Origin: Holacanthus passer
Taxonomy: Eukaryota; Chordata; Actinopteri; Pomacanthidae
Direction of reading: 5' to 3'
Assembly: GCA_025331565.1 (NCBI GenBank)
Contig: JAFREQ010000039.1
Span: forward strand, 2,170,001 to 2,234,000
Length of the DNA: 64,000 nt
The translations under genes were made by a program, and so were the position numbers. Numbering within the stretch: position 1 is the stretch's first letter; the number at the start of each line of letters is the position of its first letter. Under the pieces are notes generated by a model that saw only the letters and a program-made list of their open reading frames with translations, did not search any database and was not told the DNA's origin. This document shows positions 47,376 to 61,900 of the stretch, one piece after another.

Positions 47376-49890
47376 CCACATGCAATGTTTTTTGTTTTTT
47401 TTTAACAGTCGTGCATGTGTAAGATTCTAGGAGGCTGACTCTTGGTTTTTTACTAGACTAACAGCAGACATGTCTTTCTGTCACTGGGTTTTGTAATGAC
47501 CAAAACTTAATTCAAAAAGATGTCCAATACACAGGCGTCTCTCATCCAGAGATTTTTAGATGTAGATGTTTTCAGGGAACGTATCTTCTTACTCCAGCAA
47601 GGAAAGGTCAAGTCACGTTCTGCAAGTGCTGCAACAGTGTGGCTTCATATTAAAGGAGCTCAGCCGAACTAGCTTATCAAGTAAGAATGGGAAAGAATTT
47701 CACCTTCAAAACTTCCACAAATAGTGTCCTCAGTTCCCAAACACTTACTGAGTGTTGTTTAAAGAAAAAGTGATGTAACATAGTGGTAAACATGCCCCTG
47801 CTCAACTTTTTTTTTGCAACATGTCGCAGATAACAAATTCAGAATGAGGGTAGTTTTACAAAAAACAAGTTTTAAAAATTACAGTCTTTGTGTTGTATTC
47901 AATTGAATATAGGTTGAACAGGATTTGCCAATCATTGCATTCTGTTTTTATCTAGTTTTACATAATGTTGGGATAAAGGGTTGTAGTATGCACTGCTGGG
48001 GCAAGTCCTTTACTTAAGTAGTAATACCACAGTGTATGAAAAGGAAAAGTACTCATTGTGCAGCAAATTGCCCGTTATTGTTATATGTCATATATCACTT
48101 TAATATTATTTAGTTTTATTATTGTATATAAGTGAGTGTTGTAGCTAATGGCACCTCAGCATTATTGCAATGTTAATATACTGCCTGTACATTTTTTTAC
48201 TCAAATCCTGTTTACTACATTTTTATATTTTGAGTCTTTATGTTTGGAAGAAAATTACAAGCAGAACCTACGACATGATGAAATAATATCGTTTGGTGAT
48301 GCAGTATGGGAGATAGATTTTTGGTCAATAAAGTTAATAAAGATAACAAGGTCAACAACACATGCCTACTAACAGGCCTTCTACACCTATTGGGCTCCAC
48401 CAACAGTGGCTCACTGAAATAAATGGTTGATAGCCTCTACTAGGAATCTTAGCAGGCTTTTACTAGCCCATATATTTGATTGATATTTGATTAAATTTGA
48501 TTACTGATGAGCAACCATTTGTTGGATGAGTCTGGTAATTTTTGAAACTATTGAGATTTTTGTGATAAATTTGATCTTTACTTCCTAATTAGAGAATGCA
48601 GTAAATGATGAAGGCCATACCAGTTCCCTCAGTGATTCAACAGGTCTTGGTGTAGTCTCACATTGTATCAGAAATAAGGCTACTCTGTATTGAAAGTATC
48701 AACTCTGGTAGCAAGCAGTTCACTAAGTTTATTAGAAATGTTCTATCAACACACTACTTCCCTAATCAGCTGAAAAGAACAGATGTTTTTCAAAAATATA
48801 GTGAGAATGAGGCAAGGAAAAAAATAAACACTATGTATCACATTGAATCCTACCTAAAGCCAAAGATGTGATGTTAAATGTTTAAATGACATCTATCCAT
48901 CCAGTCACTTCTTACAAGGAAAGATTTAATTTGAAAAACAACTCACATGGATTCAAAGTATATTGAGACTTTAGAACATGTTTTATTCTAGTGTGAACCT
49001 GCTCAGGATTTTTGGCTTGCATTTCAGAGCTGACTTGAATCTAAAGATACATTTATTCATAGATGTAAGTATTTTGCAAAATCTCTTGAATGCATGACAG
49101 AAACGCCCTTAAACTTTGTTCTTTATTGGACTTTCTTATGCTGCTTGAATAAAACCCTCACTCTTTATTTCTTTAAAAATTGATTTTTATTTTGTTTTTG
49201 TCTTTAATACTGTGTCAACACAAATATATGATTTTGATTGTTGACACATCAAGTTTTGTAACTGAATTTTGTATTACAAAAAAAAAAATACTGATAAACT
49301 GAACAGACTCAATGTTCTTCAAAATTCAAAAATGAACAAATCAATACGTGGGGGAGATTTTGAAAATGTGGAATAATGGATATGAAAACCAGATGAGATG
49401 AGTAAGCTAATAGTCCGTTGTAATTTTTTGGTTCTTTTTTTCATAAGATAAAATAATTGGCTTCAGGCTTAATTTTGTCTGATTAGAGAAATAATCCTCC
49501 AGTTTTCTGCAGAACACTGTTGTATATGAACATTCATTAAATACATGTTTTATTGCGTCTTTAACTTCACAAAAAAATGTTGATGCCATTTATAAATTCT
49601 GAGATGTAAATGTTAGTGGAATATATATATAATTTTGTAATTTTATAATATATAATTTTGTAGTGTACTTGTAATGAATAACACGTTTTTTATGGAATAA
49701 GTCATGCTTTTTCCACTGAATTTTGTGGAGTAATTTTTCCACACACAAGGAATCGCATTTATTACCTTTTGATATGTTTTTAAGATGGACTGAGGAAGGT
49801 TTTTAATCTGAGAAATTCCTCATAACTAACAACCTGAGCATTATCACTGTTGAGTTTGAACGCAGCCCAGTTGGTCTACTGCCACTTCAC
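47376..49890. other. Spacer between tmbim4 and lemd3
   Basis: No conserved gene. Degenerate L1/Tx1-like coding traces appear on the plus strand at about 48840-49200 and on the minus strand at 49407-49590 (FNECSYTTVFCRKLEDYF, resembling the C-terminal part of an L1-type ORF2). Both are weak. The rest is AT-rich. Confidence 0.5.
49407..49590 (-). mobile_element. Possible L1/Tx1-like LINE ORF2 C-terminal trace
   Basis: A 60-codon open stretch reads AIKHVFNECSYTTVFCRKLE, close in pattern to the conserved H-x-F-x-EC-x6-W/F region near the end of L1-like ORF2. No flanking homology was recognised. Confidence 0.4.
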
Positions 49891-49892
49891 CC

Positions 49893-49910
49893 CGACGTCA
49901 CTTCCGTCAC
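49893..49910. promoter_or_regulatory. CRE-like plus ETS-like motif before lemd3
   Basis: GACGTCACTTCCG combines an ATF/CRE half (GACGTCA) and an ETS core (CTTCCG) about 30-45 nt upstream of the lemd3 ATG, a common arrangement in TATA-less housekeeping promoters. This is motif evidence only. Confidence 0.35.
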
Positions 49911-49938
49911 ACAACCTTCTCCGTGAGTTTTGTCCAAG

Positions 49939-52900
49939 ATGGCGTCAACGCAGTTAACAGATGAGGAGCTTTTCTCCGAATTGAAGCGCTTTGGTTTCAC
50001 TCCGGGCCCGGTAACCGAAAACACTCGTCCGGTGTATATGAAGAAATTGAAGAAGCTTCGCGAAGAGCAGCAGCAGCGAGGCTCCAGAGCGGGTAAAACC
50101 CGCAGCAGCGGGGCCATCAACAGCACCACTGGCGGCGGCAACACGGCGGGATCCAGGCCAGCTAGCCATGACGTCACGCACCTGAGCTCTAGCAGGAGAC
50201 CGGGCCGGAAGTCCTCCGTCCTCGGCTTCAGCTCCGACGAGTCTGACGCCGAAACTCCTTTGAAAAGAAAGGGCCTCAATCACAGCGGCAGGGCAGACCG
50301 AAGCTCCGGTTTTCAACAACAACCGAAGATAAGAGCCGTTGCAACACCAAGCGTGGCTCTCAAGAGCCAGTATGGCGCTACGAGTCCGCTGAACAGCAAA
50401 GCTTCCCCGGATCCGGACGGACAGAGAAGTGTCTCGCTGGGCTGGGGAGTTCGTGCCAGATCCGGCCCCGAGGCGGAAGGGAGGGATTACGACGAATCGG
50501 GGGACGAGGACGATTATGAGGGGGAAACGGAGAAGAACTCTCGCTCTTTAAACGGTTGTGGGGCGTCTCACTTGAACACTAGCAAGCTAGCCGGGGATTA
50601 CTCAGACTCGGACGAGGAGGAGGTCGGGGGCCTCGGTGCCGTAGACCGACAGCGGGATCGGTTGCAGCCCAGACGGAGCCACCCGCAAGCGTCGCTCCCT
50701 TCCCACGGAGTCGGCCGAGGGTCCCAGACAGGAGGAGCAGCCGGAGAGGTTAACCCGCCCGAGAGTCTAAACATGGTGGGAAGTCGGAGGGAGGAGGGGG
50801 AGGAGGAGGTGAAGAGAAGGGAATCGGACTTATCGGGAGGCTTGTGGAGCCACAACTTTCCCAGGAAGCCCATCTACGTGTCCCTCACCGACAACCATGG
50901 AGGAGAGGCCGGCAAAAACAACCACGTCGACGGGGATCACGGAACCTCCAGAGGCAGCAGCAGCACCAACCTTAGCAGGTTCAGCATCGGGCTGAGACCG
51001 CGCTTCTCAAGCTACAGCAGCCTGTCCCAGACCTACAGGGGCAACCACTCCAACCACACCGCCCCCAACCACTCATACAGCCAGGCAGTGCTGAAGCACA
51101 AGGTGTCTGTCCCGGAGGATGAGCTGCTCCAGCAGTTCAAAAGGGAAGAGGTGGCCTCCTCTGGGAGCTTCAGCGCTCACTACCTGTCCATGTTCCTGCT
51201 CACGGCAGCCTGCCTCTTCTTCCTGCTGCTGGGCCTCATGTACCTGAGGATGAGGGGCTCTGGGTCCTCGGAGGTGGATGGAGTCAGTAAGTATCTGACA
51301 AGATGTGCTATTGAAGCTTTGATCTTTGTTAATTTGATTCACATGTATTTATAAAATCTGTCCACTGGCGATTTAAAGCCAGTGTTTAGTAGAATTTAAC
51401 CCCATGTAGCAAGGTGGTGGGGGAGTGTGTTTGTATGTTTGTTTTCAATCAAGTTGACACCCACTTTACCTGATTGATTGACAGTAATCAAAAGAGTGAT
51501 GTGTTTCATGTACACAAAGTCGCTGAACACACTATTAATGCAAAAAAAGTCCACATTTTTTTGGTTTATTTTTTGCCTTTCTGCACAAATGCTAAAAGAA
51601 ATTAGTTATGCAAAGCATGTTGTCATTATGCATAGTAAAAATCAGACTATCTCATATAGTACCTATATTACTTCATCTAAGCAAAACTCACTCAGACATC
51701 CACTCGAGACAAGACAGAAAATAGAAAACTGCACACAAACTCATCCACTCCCACTGCTTGTGCTGCTTGACAAGACATCAGTGTGATATTCCAGGCAGCT
51801 GGCTATATAGTATGGACAGACTGCAGAAACTAGAATCCATGTGCTGTTCACTCCCATAGAGACACTGATTATGAGAGGTGAAGCTCTCACAATCAGTGAC
51901 AGTATCTTTTCAACTAATGCAAACTTGGAGCACAGATCAATCTGCACTGTCCTGTCTTCATTTTATCCTTCCTGCAGGTAGAATCACTAGATTTGCTCTG
52001 TAATAGCCACAGTCAGCAAGCTATCTGACAGATACTGCTTGATCTGACTGCAATGCTTGATTTATGAATAAATACAAACATCTAGATTTCCCTGCATTAG
52101 TGGACTTGAAGTGTGCGTTCTCAGGATGCCTGTGACCGCAAAAAGATGCTGAAATCCTCAATTCAAGTACACAAGGACTGTTGAACACACTCTCTGCAGA
52201 CTTCCAGAGAGTTCGCTTGGTGTGCCGACTTCGCTTGGGAGGTTGCCCATAATGCAAACCAATATTGACTAGACAACTATAAAAAAAGATGGTATAATAT
52301 TAATAATGAAAAGGCTCACATAATTAAAATACAGGTTGAGGTTGAAAACTTGATTCCCATAATGACCACCAGTCTTATCCTTTACAATCCTCACTACTTG
52401 AAGTGATGCCAAAAAATATGTGCATGCACACATGGGTGATGTGATACACATTCCTGCCAATGATTTCACACTATTGTACTGATCCACAGGTGGCGGTAAT
52501 GTACCAAGAAACACAGCAATGTGCCAACAAAAACGAGAAAGAACAGTGCTAGAGAGTAAACACGGATGTTCAACAATGCAGGGTTCAAACTTTGAAAAAA
52601 TTGGCTTTTGAAATGTGTTTTAAATGGATGGGAATGCGTTTAACAAGTTTGCTGGATCTTGGGGATACACACAGTGAGTTTTGGTGAGAAACACTCAGTC
52701 TAATCACCTACTGAATTACTTTGTTTAAGACACGTTAATTCCCTAAAACGTGATAATGAGATGTTGATGTGACAGATGAAATATATTCTTATTGGTGAAA
52801 CCTTTTAAAATAACCTATTTAGTCATGCTTAGTTTTGCTCAAATCACAAGAAGACAGATTTCCCCATTTACGCTGTGTGGTGTGTAGCTGTCCACGTAAT

Positions 52901-55900
52901 TATGGTTTTATTTGAAGTTTTGTTAGAGACCTGTACCACCATGTAGTGGATTTTTATTGCGGTGCTAAAAGCATTGATATAAATCGAACTGTTTTGTAAC
53001 AATGGTGTTGAAAGGTGTTTCTAGTATTTTGTCCGCCTCATTTAAATACGAAAGAACAGAATTATTAGAAACACCACAATCTACAACCTTAAACATTACT
53101 ATGGATTTCAACATCTCTTCGACAAAGTTTCAGCCGTTAAAATGTATACGTGACTGTCAGGTTGCTTTACACTATACAGGCATTTCTATTTCTAAAATTT
53201 TGTTAAGTTTTCTTGAATATTACGTGTGAATATAATGTATGTCCATAAGTGGGGTTAGCAGGGAAAGTGGGGCGCAAATTTCCTTTTTGAGTGCTAACAG
53301 TATCATACCCGTGTAAAAATATGTTTTAGGTTAAAAAAAAGTTACCTCTTTACTCCATACAGTATAATTCAGTCAAGAATTAATTTAGTGTCTGTGATTA
53401 TGGTCAATGCAGTGAGATGGCAGTGCTCCAAGTGCCTGGCTGATGTGGTGAGGTTTAGAGGGTTGAGTTTCATGTGCACTGACTCACGTGTTATGTGATG
53501 TCTGAACTACACTCACATTCCACAGTCTCCAAACATGCCGTCTCATTGTAGAAGACCAAGTTTTTCCTTCTACTAATCCAGCTGGTGCTTTTTACATGTG
53601 TGGCGTGTTAGGTGTACAGTGAGGTTTTAGTGAGCGTGCTCTTGTTTCTGTCTCCTGACTATCTCTTTCTCCTTTGTTGCAGTTAAGAGCCACCCTTTTG
53701 GCAGCGAGTTTGATGCTTCTTATGTAAGTAGATATTTTCCTCTGACCCCTTCTTGTGTACTGCAAAGTTATGTAGCAAAGTTTTTGTTCAATATGTGAAC
53801 CACAAGAAATGCAATGTGTACACTTAAACTGGGATTAGATTGGAAACATATTGAATGTGAGCAGCTGTCGCTAGTTGGCACCAGATATTATACCACATTT
53901 ATTGATACACATTAAAATATATATTGACATATTTGTACTGAAATGTCATGTCTTCTAGTCAGTTGTTGCTTCATAAAAAAACAAGCAACTGTTGCATCAA
54001 AGATGATACGCACATCATGTTTTGTAGGATAACGTGCAACACATTACAGCTAGACTTTAAAATATGATTTGGTTATTGAAAAATGTGATTAAAGGTTTCT
54101 CATATAATATATGCATAATGTTTAACTTTATAGATTAAATTTATTTGGCCAGCGCTCTCCTCACTTGTTGTCTGTACTCGAGACATCGGACTCAGTATGA
54201 GCAGGAAACACAATTTTAAAGGACTCCACTAGGGACCAAAAAACTTAATTGGAACATGCTTGACTGTAATGTAGTTTTGCTTCCCCTCAGGTTGTTTAGT
54301 TTGAACTTTTTTTCAACTATCAAAGTGTTGCTAGAAGGGTCTTCAATGACCTAATAAATAAATGCAGTTCTGTTGATAGAGTGTGTCTACTAAGCATTTT
54401 TTGTCTGCAGGACAAGATGGAGAAGGACCTGATCCTAAAGCTGCTGCTCAATCTACACAATCACCTGGCCCATATCGCTGGTAGCTATTAACTCTCTCCA
54501 CTGCAATCTGTGGTCACTGACTGACTGACTGACTGACTGACTGGCTGGCTGGCTGGCTGGCTGTGCAAACCCACTTCTTGTAGTACAGTTTCTCACTCTG
54601 TTAGTACAACTGAGCAGTGATTCTCTTATTTTCACTGGTGATGTTCAAAATAATGATTTTTTTCACTACTCAAAATGGTGCATCTTTGTGAAGCTACTCC
54701 TGCTTTCAATATAAAAATGTTGGTATATTATAATTTAACATGTATACTGACCTTCCAGAGGAACATGGATAATATTGCACATATATTTGCTTATTACTTT
54801 GCTCTATGCAAAGCTCAAAGTAAGCAGAATTGTTTAGTGTGCGCCAATACATTATCAAGATATCTTGGGAGTAGAAATGGCAAATGAGTTGCTCTAATTT
54901 AGCATGTTAGGGTTGAAAATGTATGAAACATAATTCTAGAGCATATGTTGCCAATCTTCTAGTTTTTTCGAACTACCGTGACAGTAAAAGACATACACAT
55001 TTGAACTTTATATACAGTGAACTTGGATTATGCAATGGTGATACACTGACATGGGCAGGAGAGGTCCTCAGTTAGACAGAGCTGGTGACAGCAGCTTTTA
55101 ATGTTGTAATAGAAACTGAGTAATTGACTATTACCTAAGTAATGATATCTATAAATAGTTCCTAATTCAGACTACTCTTTTGCTTTATTCGAATCATATC
55201 CTATTAAAATTACTGTATCCAATACTTTGACTTACTGACTGTTGTCCAATATTTAAAATCTCCTGTGATATGAACTCTAGGTCATATGGTCCAGTCCCAT
55301 TGTGCCTGTTATGTAAACATGAGTACTAATCAGTAGCTAAACAGGATGTGAAGACATTTTGTGTTGACACAAGCAGTTAGCAGAAGTGTGCTTCATTTCA
55401 TCAGTGATGGATTGATGTTGTGATTGCAGGCCAGCATGACTGTGGAGACCAGCAGCATCCAAACAGAAGTCTGTCCATGGACGAGGCCTCTGCATATTTA
55501 CTGGTATGTCCACAAATTGAACAACATCATTGCCTGTTCAGCAAAAACTGAAACGGGGACGTTCAGCATCAATACTGTGCCTTTCCAACAAGCAGAAATT
55601 TCACAATACATGAAAAGGTTTTGCGGTTCACGGTGTGTGAGAGAGTGTATTCTCCAACCTGTTTCTTTTGGATTAGATGTTTTGAGTCCAGTCTGAAAGC
55701 AGGATATGAGATCGATGCTGAATTAGGTGGGGAGCGTACATAGCTTGCACTGCACGTTCATTTCAATTTTTTTGTCAAAAAATACTTAAAAACCTTCCTC
55801 TTATGCCTGGTCACCATTCTGCTTCTAACGTTAGATTGAGTGATGTCTGACTGAAAATGCTGCACGTTATCTACGACTGTGCAGGTCTATCATTTTTTGC

Positions 55901-58900
55901 TATATGGATGTGTGCAGACATTCATAGATAGCACTTACATCACTGTGTTCCATCCAAAAAATGTAAACCTTTTTTATACGACGCAGTCAATATAGCGTGA
56001 CATCTAAAGTGAGTACTTGAGAGCTCATGCCCATGCCTATATCCACACAAGCAACACACACCACGAAATACACACTTGGTCACATCTCCACATGCCCTTC
56101 CCTGTTTGCCAGCCCACACTTGTATACACTGTATACCCACACAGAAATGTCTCGGTCTTTATAACAGTGTCAACCAGGGAGTTTGTCCAAGGCTGTTATG
56201 ACAGAAGGGACAAAACTCCTGCCAAAGGGAGCTCTTCGCGCTAATGCTGCTGGATATCACATCCACCAGTGTTCAGATACAAAAATGAAGCGTACTTCTC
56301 ACTTTATTCACAGGAATTGGACTACTTGAGTGTCCTGACTTTTTAATTAGTGCTGGGCAGGTTAACAAAGACATGACAAACAGACATTAACAACAGACAG
56401 AAAACAAACTGAAGGTACAAATTCCATCATAGAAGAAAGACAGACAACAGCAACCAAAAATTACTTTGAACCTATCTCTTGTTCAAGCAGGAACTTTATC
56501 CACTCGAGGCAAAGGTGCGATAAAGGATTATTGTAAAGAATTAGTATTAAAGCAGGACCCTTAGGAGTGGGAAGTGAAAGCTTGACATTAAGTGCCAGAG
56601 TGATTTGTGCTGTTTCTCTCATCAATAGCATGTGTCTTTTGTTTAGACTCAGAATGAGGAGTATAAAGACTTCATACATACTTCTCTGGAGTGGATCATC
56701 CGGACAGGCCAGGATGTTGGGATAAGGTAATACATGATGTACGTATTTATGCTGATTACAAGCCTCGCATGTGATATGTGTACTCACTCTGTGCGGGTGT
56801 GCGTGTTTGCAGGCTGACTGGACAGGTAGCTGATGATCCAGTGTCTGACGTGTCTGAGATCTCTCGGCTGGAGTCCACGCATCCCAAGATGCCCTTCACA
56901 TGCCGCTTCCGCCGAGCCTTCCTCACCGTCATCAGCAGAGTCTTCCTCATCGCAGTTGGTAAGATAAGCGGCACCACATAAACAGCAGCAAGGACTGAAA
57001 CACAGAGTGTAGATTTCAGTTAATGAGTTGTGTTTGAACCTGTGAATCCTGTGTGTTTCTGTGTGCAGTGGTAGGCTGTGTGTGGAGTGTGGTCTGCTAC
57101 ATGAAGTATCGTTGGAGGAGAGAGGAGGAGGAGACCAGGAAGATGTATGACATGGTTGAGAGGATTATCGGTAAGGAAATAGTTTTCACTTTCATCTGTG
57201 TATGTCCAATACTGAGATGCTTCCCCAGAACAAAATGGAAATAAAGGGGTTATTTGCTCAGGCTGTATTTGCCATGTCATATGCAGATTAAAAAAAAACC
57301 TTTACTGTATCATTAGCAGACATAATCATAAACAATTCTAATAGAAATAAAAAAAATCAACTATTAAATTGTGTTAAACTCTAATTAAATAAGTTGACAC
57401 ATTTAACATTATATTGGCATTAATTTGTCAAATAGGGCCATGCACAGGCAAAGGACTTTAATGTGGAATACAGGGCACAAAAAATCCAAACCTTAACAAG
57501 AAATGTGTTCAGATACATAATATTTATATTAAATTCATTTTGATAGAAGTAAATCTGATGATCTTTTCGTCCTATTAATGATTTACACAAACAAACATTG
57601 GAAACAGCTTAAAACTAGAATCCAAAAGATTTATTTTTTCCTTAACAGAATACAACAGATTCAAGTCATTGGCCACAAGTAGAGCAGACATCAACTAATA
57701 AAAGGACTTGTGCAAGGGTTAAATGGAATGGTATTATACAACAGTTTTCTGGTCTTACTGACAGCGCTTTACAACACAAGCCAGCATTCACATGCACATT
57801 CATACACTGGTGGCAAGACTTAGTAGACGATCACTCTACCTTGTGAGCCACAGTTGGTGTTGGATGTATGGGCTCAGCTCTTCACTGAACACCTTTGCAC
57901 TTGACAGACTGCAAAAAAAAAAAAAAGAACAAAAAAATGTTTTCCTATTCCCTCCTCACTGCCGGTAGGCACCAAGGCCCTATCACACTTGAACTTTGTT
58001 TATGGCACTTATCCAGGTTGTTTTCTCCTGACTAGATCCTTGCTTGTGTTGTATCTACCCTCAGATGTACGCAGGTATTACTTGAGTGCTGTATTTTATT
58101 CTCATGCTTTAATCATTCATTCTTCTTAATTTGTGTTGTTTTTCAGATGTGTTGAGGAGCCACAGTGAGGCTTGCCAAGAGAATCAGGACATGCAGCCCT
58201 ACCTGCCCATTCCCCATGTCAGAGACTCCCTGGTTCAGCCTCAGGACCGGTCAGTACACACATTGCTGCCACAGCCTGTGCACTATAGCCTTTTCTGTTA
58301 ATGTGTGTGTGCCTTTAATGTTAACTTTGGTAGATGTCTGAAAGAGGCTTTGGACATGGTGTGTAGTCGTAATAGTTGGTGTGTTTTCTGCAATATGTTT
58401 TCTACAGCTGCCTACAGTGTTCTTTAAAGGTAAATTTAGTTGCACTATCAAACCACAGGAACTGTATGTCTATTGATATATCAGTTGAGGAACATATGTC
58501 AGTAGTTCTGATATTTTACAGGAAGAAAATGAAAAAGATTTGGGAGCGAGCGGTGAGCTTCCTCTCTGCCAACGAGTCCAGGATTCGAACAGAGACTCAG
58601 AGGATTGGTGGTGCTGATTTCCTGGTCTGGAGGTGGATCCAGCCCTCTCTCAGTTGTGACAAGACCTCTTTAATGCCCTCCAAAGTCTGGCAGGGAAAAG
58701 GTAACACACGCTAAAAATTTTCTTCTGGCTCTAGAGAACCTTTCACTTAACTGTGGCAATGACTCCTTCTGAAACCTGAAAAAGCAAGGTATCATGGGTA
58801 AACACACATTTCAAGTTGATAGGCAACGGCACACCATCACTGCCCCTCCAAAGTTCCTGACCTTGATGCTGGCTGTCTGCTAGGTGGCGCCTCAGCTCAT

Positions 58901-61900
58901 TCGAGCCACTGAACTTGATCTGTCAGCCGTGTTTGTGGTGTTGGTGTCTTTTGGAGAGTTTTTCATGCAAATATCGCACAAATAATAAGGCTTGTTGTGT
59001 GGGTAATTGTACTAATAGACTGCTCAAAAAATCTGTGCTCCAGTTTTTTTTTTTTTGTCGCTAACTAATTAGCCAGCTAATGAATTAGCCTCGGGTTAGC
59101 CCTCAAGCAAGATGTCCAGCTGTGTGGTATCTTGGTGCGGGACGTCTGTCCCATGTTCTCCGTGTGTATGTTGTGGTGTTTGTGGAGCTGGGGGTGGTGC
59201 TGCTTCTTGGCTGGAGTTTGATTGCATCTGAGTGAGTTTCTCTGAAGTGTCCAGGACAGGTTTAACTAGGGGAGACAGTGGATGTTGATCTAATCTAACG
59301 ATGCTAACTGGGGTGTATGGTAGCCACAGTTAATAAACCGGCTGCACCGAAGTTTAAAGGTAGAAAAAATGTTATAATTTTAGGTGATAATACTTTTCAA
59401 CATAAGCCATCTGTGTGAGGTTGGAAAATAAAGGTCCACCACATTAGTTTACAAACCTTATGCAGTCTTAATCTTGCCATACGGGCAAGTAATGCTAACG
59501 TAATGTTATGCTAGACTTGCATAGGTACGTCAAAAAGTGATAAACTGTGCAGATGTATTAAGGTGTGTGTACCTTCAAAATATTAATGTCACATTTCAGC
59601 ATGGTTCCAGAAATGTTCACCGAGATGTTGCAATATGTTATTGCTGAATTTGGTTATTGAAGCTATATAAGATTTATTCGTCCCTCAGTGGGAAATTCAC
59701 AACATATGGTAACATAAAATTTGACAGTCCAGGAACTCAAACTTTTCATTTTTATTAATATTTTTGCTAAAACAGGCATTTTAAGTTTATTACACTGCGG
59801 AAACCAATTGATTGTGATTGTGATATAATGTTAAGCCTGCATATCAGGAGGAATTGTGCAAAGTAGTGTAACCAGTACTGAAGTGGGGTTAATCAGCTAG
59901 CAATGCAGAGTGGCATACAGACTAGTTTGTTAGCCTTAACTAGCTTTAAGTTAGTTTTAAGCTAGGTGGGCGAATTCCAGCAACCAGGCTTCATTCAGAC
60001 CTCCTCAGCTCCCTTGCTCCACCTCTTTGCCCATTTTCAGATCAGCCAGTAGGTAGGCGGAAACAGGCAACTCCAAGATGGTGAGGGCCGGAGTCTCAGA
60101 AATATATGAGCGATGTTGTGGAGACTACGTCCATGGTTTATACAGTCTATTCACCAGCTGTGTGTTCTGACGTGATCATCAATTCATTGAGATTTTGTCT
60201 CTCATCTTCAGCTTTCCCTCTGGACCGGAGGAATTCACCCCCCAACAGCCTGACTCCATGTCTGAAGATCAGAAACATGTTCGATCCAGTCATGTGAGTA
60301 CATTTCTCTGCTGCTTATTCGGTGGACTGTCAGCAGCTACCAAATTTAGTCTTTTCCCCTGATTTGACTTTCCGTTTGTATCTTCATTATGTGTTTTCAG
60401 GGAGGTTGGGGAGAACTGGGATCTAGCCATCCACGAGGCCATCCTGGAGAAGTGCAATGACAACGACGGCATCGTCCACATCGCTGTTGACAAGAACTCA
60501 CGAGAGGTATGCTCTGTCCTATGAGTGATGAGCAAACTTTGATGTTACACCTCCATGCTGTTGTCAACAGTGATGTCACACCATGCCTCCTACTCTCTCC
60601 ACAGGGCTGTGTCTATGTGAAGTGTCTCTCTGCAGAGCACTCAGGGAAAGCCTTCAAGGCACTTCATGGCTCCTGGTTTGATGGTAAATTATACACTTCA
60701 TAACACTAAAGTTTTGAGCACATGAACGCTAACTTAAGACAAAAACGAGGGACTGTGCTTATGTGAGTGTTGCTGCAGTACAGTACAGTACAGGTGAGAA
60801 GATGATATACGATCCAGAGAGTCCAGTTTGAATTATTCCTCCATGAGTTTTGAAAGCTGATTAGTCAAAAACATTGAGCAGCAGTTTATAAAGCTGTGAT
60901 GGTCCTTTTTTTCAAATTAAGACAAAAAAGCATTTTTTTTTTTTTTTTTTAATAATAATTCCTTTTTTTTAATTCAATGAAAATTTAGTACAGTATTTAG
61001 TCATAAATTGATTAATTATTATTTGTGAGGTGATGTGTGATAATCCAAGATTCATAAAATGTTTTTGCAATGATTCTTGCTGAACACAGTGACTTTTATT
61101 GGAGAATAAAATCAAATGCTGCCTTTTCCATCCAAAGCCAGAATTTTGTTACACCATCTATCAAACCTAATTATAATTGACAGTTATCAACCGCCACACT
61201 GAAAATTGTTGTAATGTTATACAGGATCTGATATTTATCGATCAGCGTTGATTATAGCCTGCCAGACTGTTATGCAAACACTAACCTTCCATAAGTATGA
61301 ACTCATAGTCAGACTGAGCTACCTCACCTTAAACTGTGTTGTTTTGTCCCCTGTGCAAAAACATTCACATTATTCCAAGGCTGATTAATTTTCACTGATA
61401 CGTTTTCTTGGTTCACTCTTAATATGTCCTGAGTTGAAGAAAAAAAGAATAGAAAGAGTATGAGTCACAGTAACTTAAAATGCAATGGATTAGAAAGTTG
61501 AGTTGATGTGCTACTGTCTTTGTGGGAAAACACTTGGAGGTCCACTGGCTGGTGGCACATGGGGGCCTGCTCACTTCAACATTGTGTTAGTCAGAGAAAA
61601 GTTGGCAAACTCACTGCCCACAGAGACCCAGTGTAGATGCTTCAGTGAAAAATCACTAGAGGGCACAAATACACAGCCGTTAAACTGAAGTCCCAGTGAG
61701 ACTTAATCAATATAGATACTTTGAAAAGCTGAAAGTCCTGTTACAGAATTGGTTGTATGAAGAATGAAAAAAAAAACTTGAAAGAGGAATTCAAACCTGG
61801 CCTATTTTCAAGTCCAGATCCAAAAGGTAAGTTTTAAAACACTTTAAATAATTAGAACAAGTACAAAGTGAGTGAGAGAAGAGAATTAAAAGAGGTTAGT

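Noticed and set aside
49887..51342. Several 70-130-codon minus-strand frames over lemd3 exon 1
   Set aside because: They are antisense shadows of a long GC-rich coding exon, and none shows a recognisable domain.
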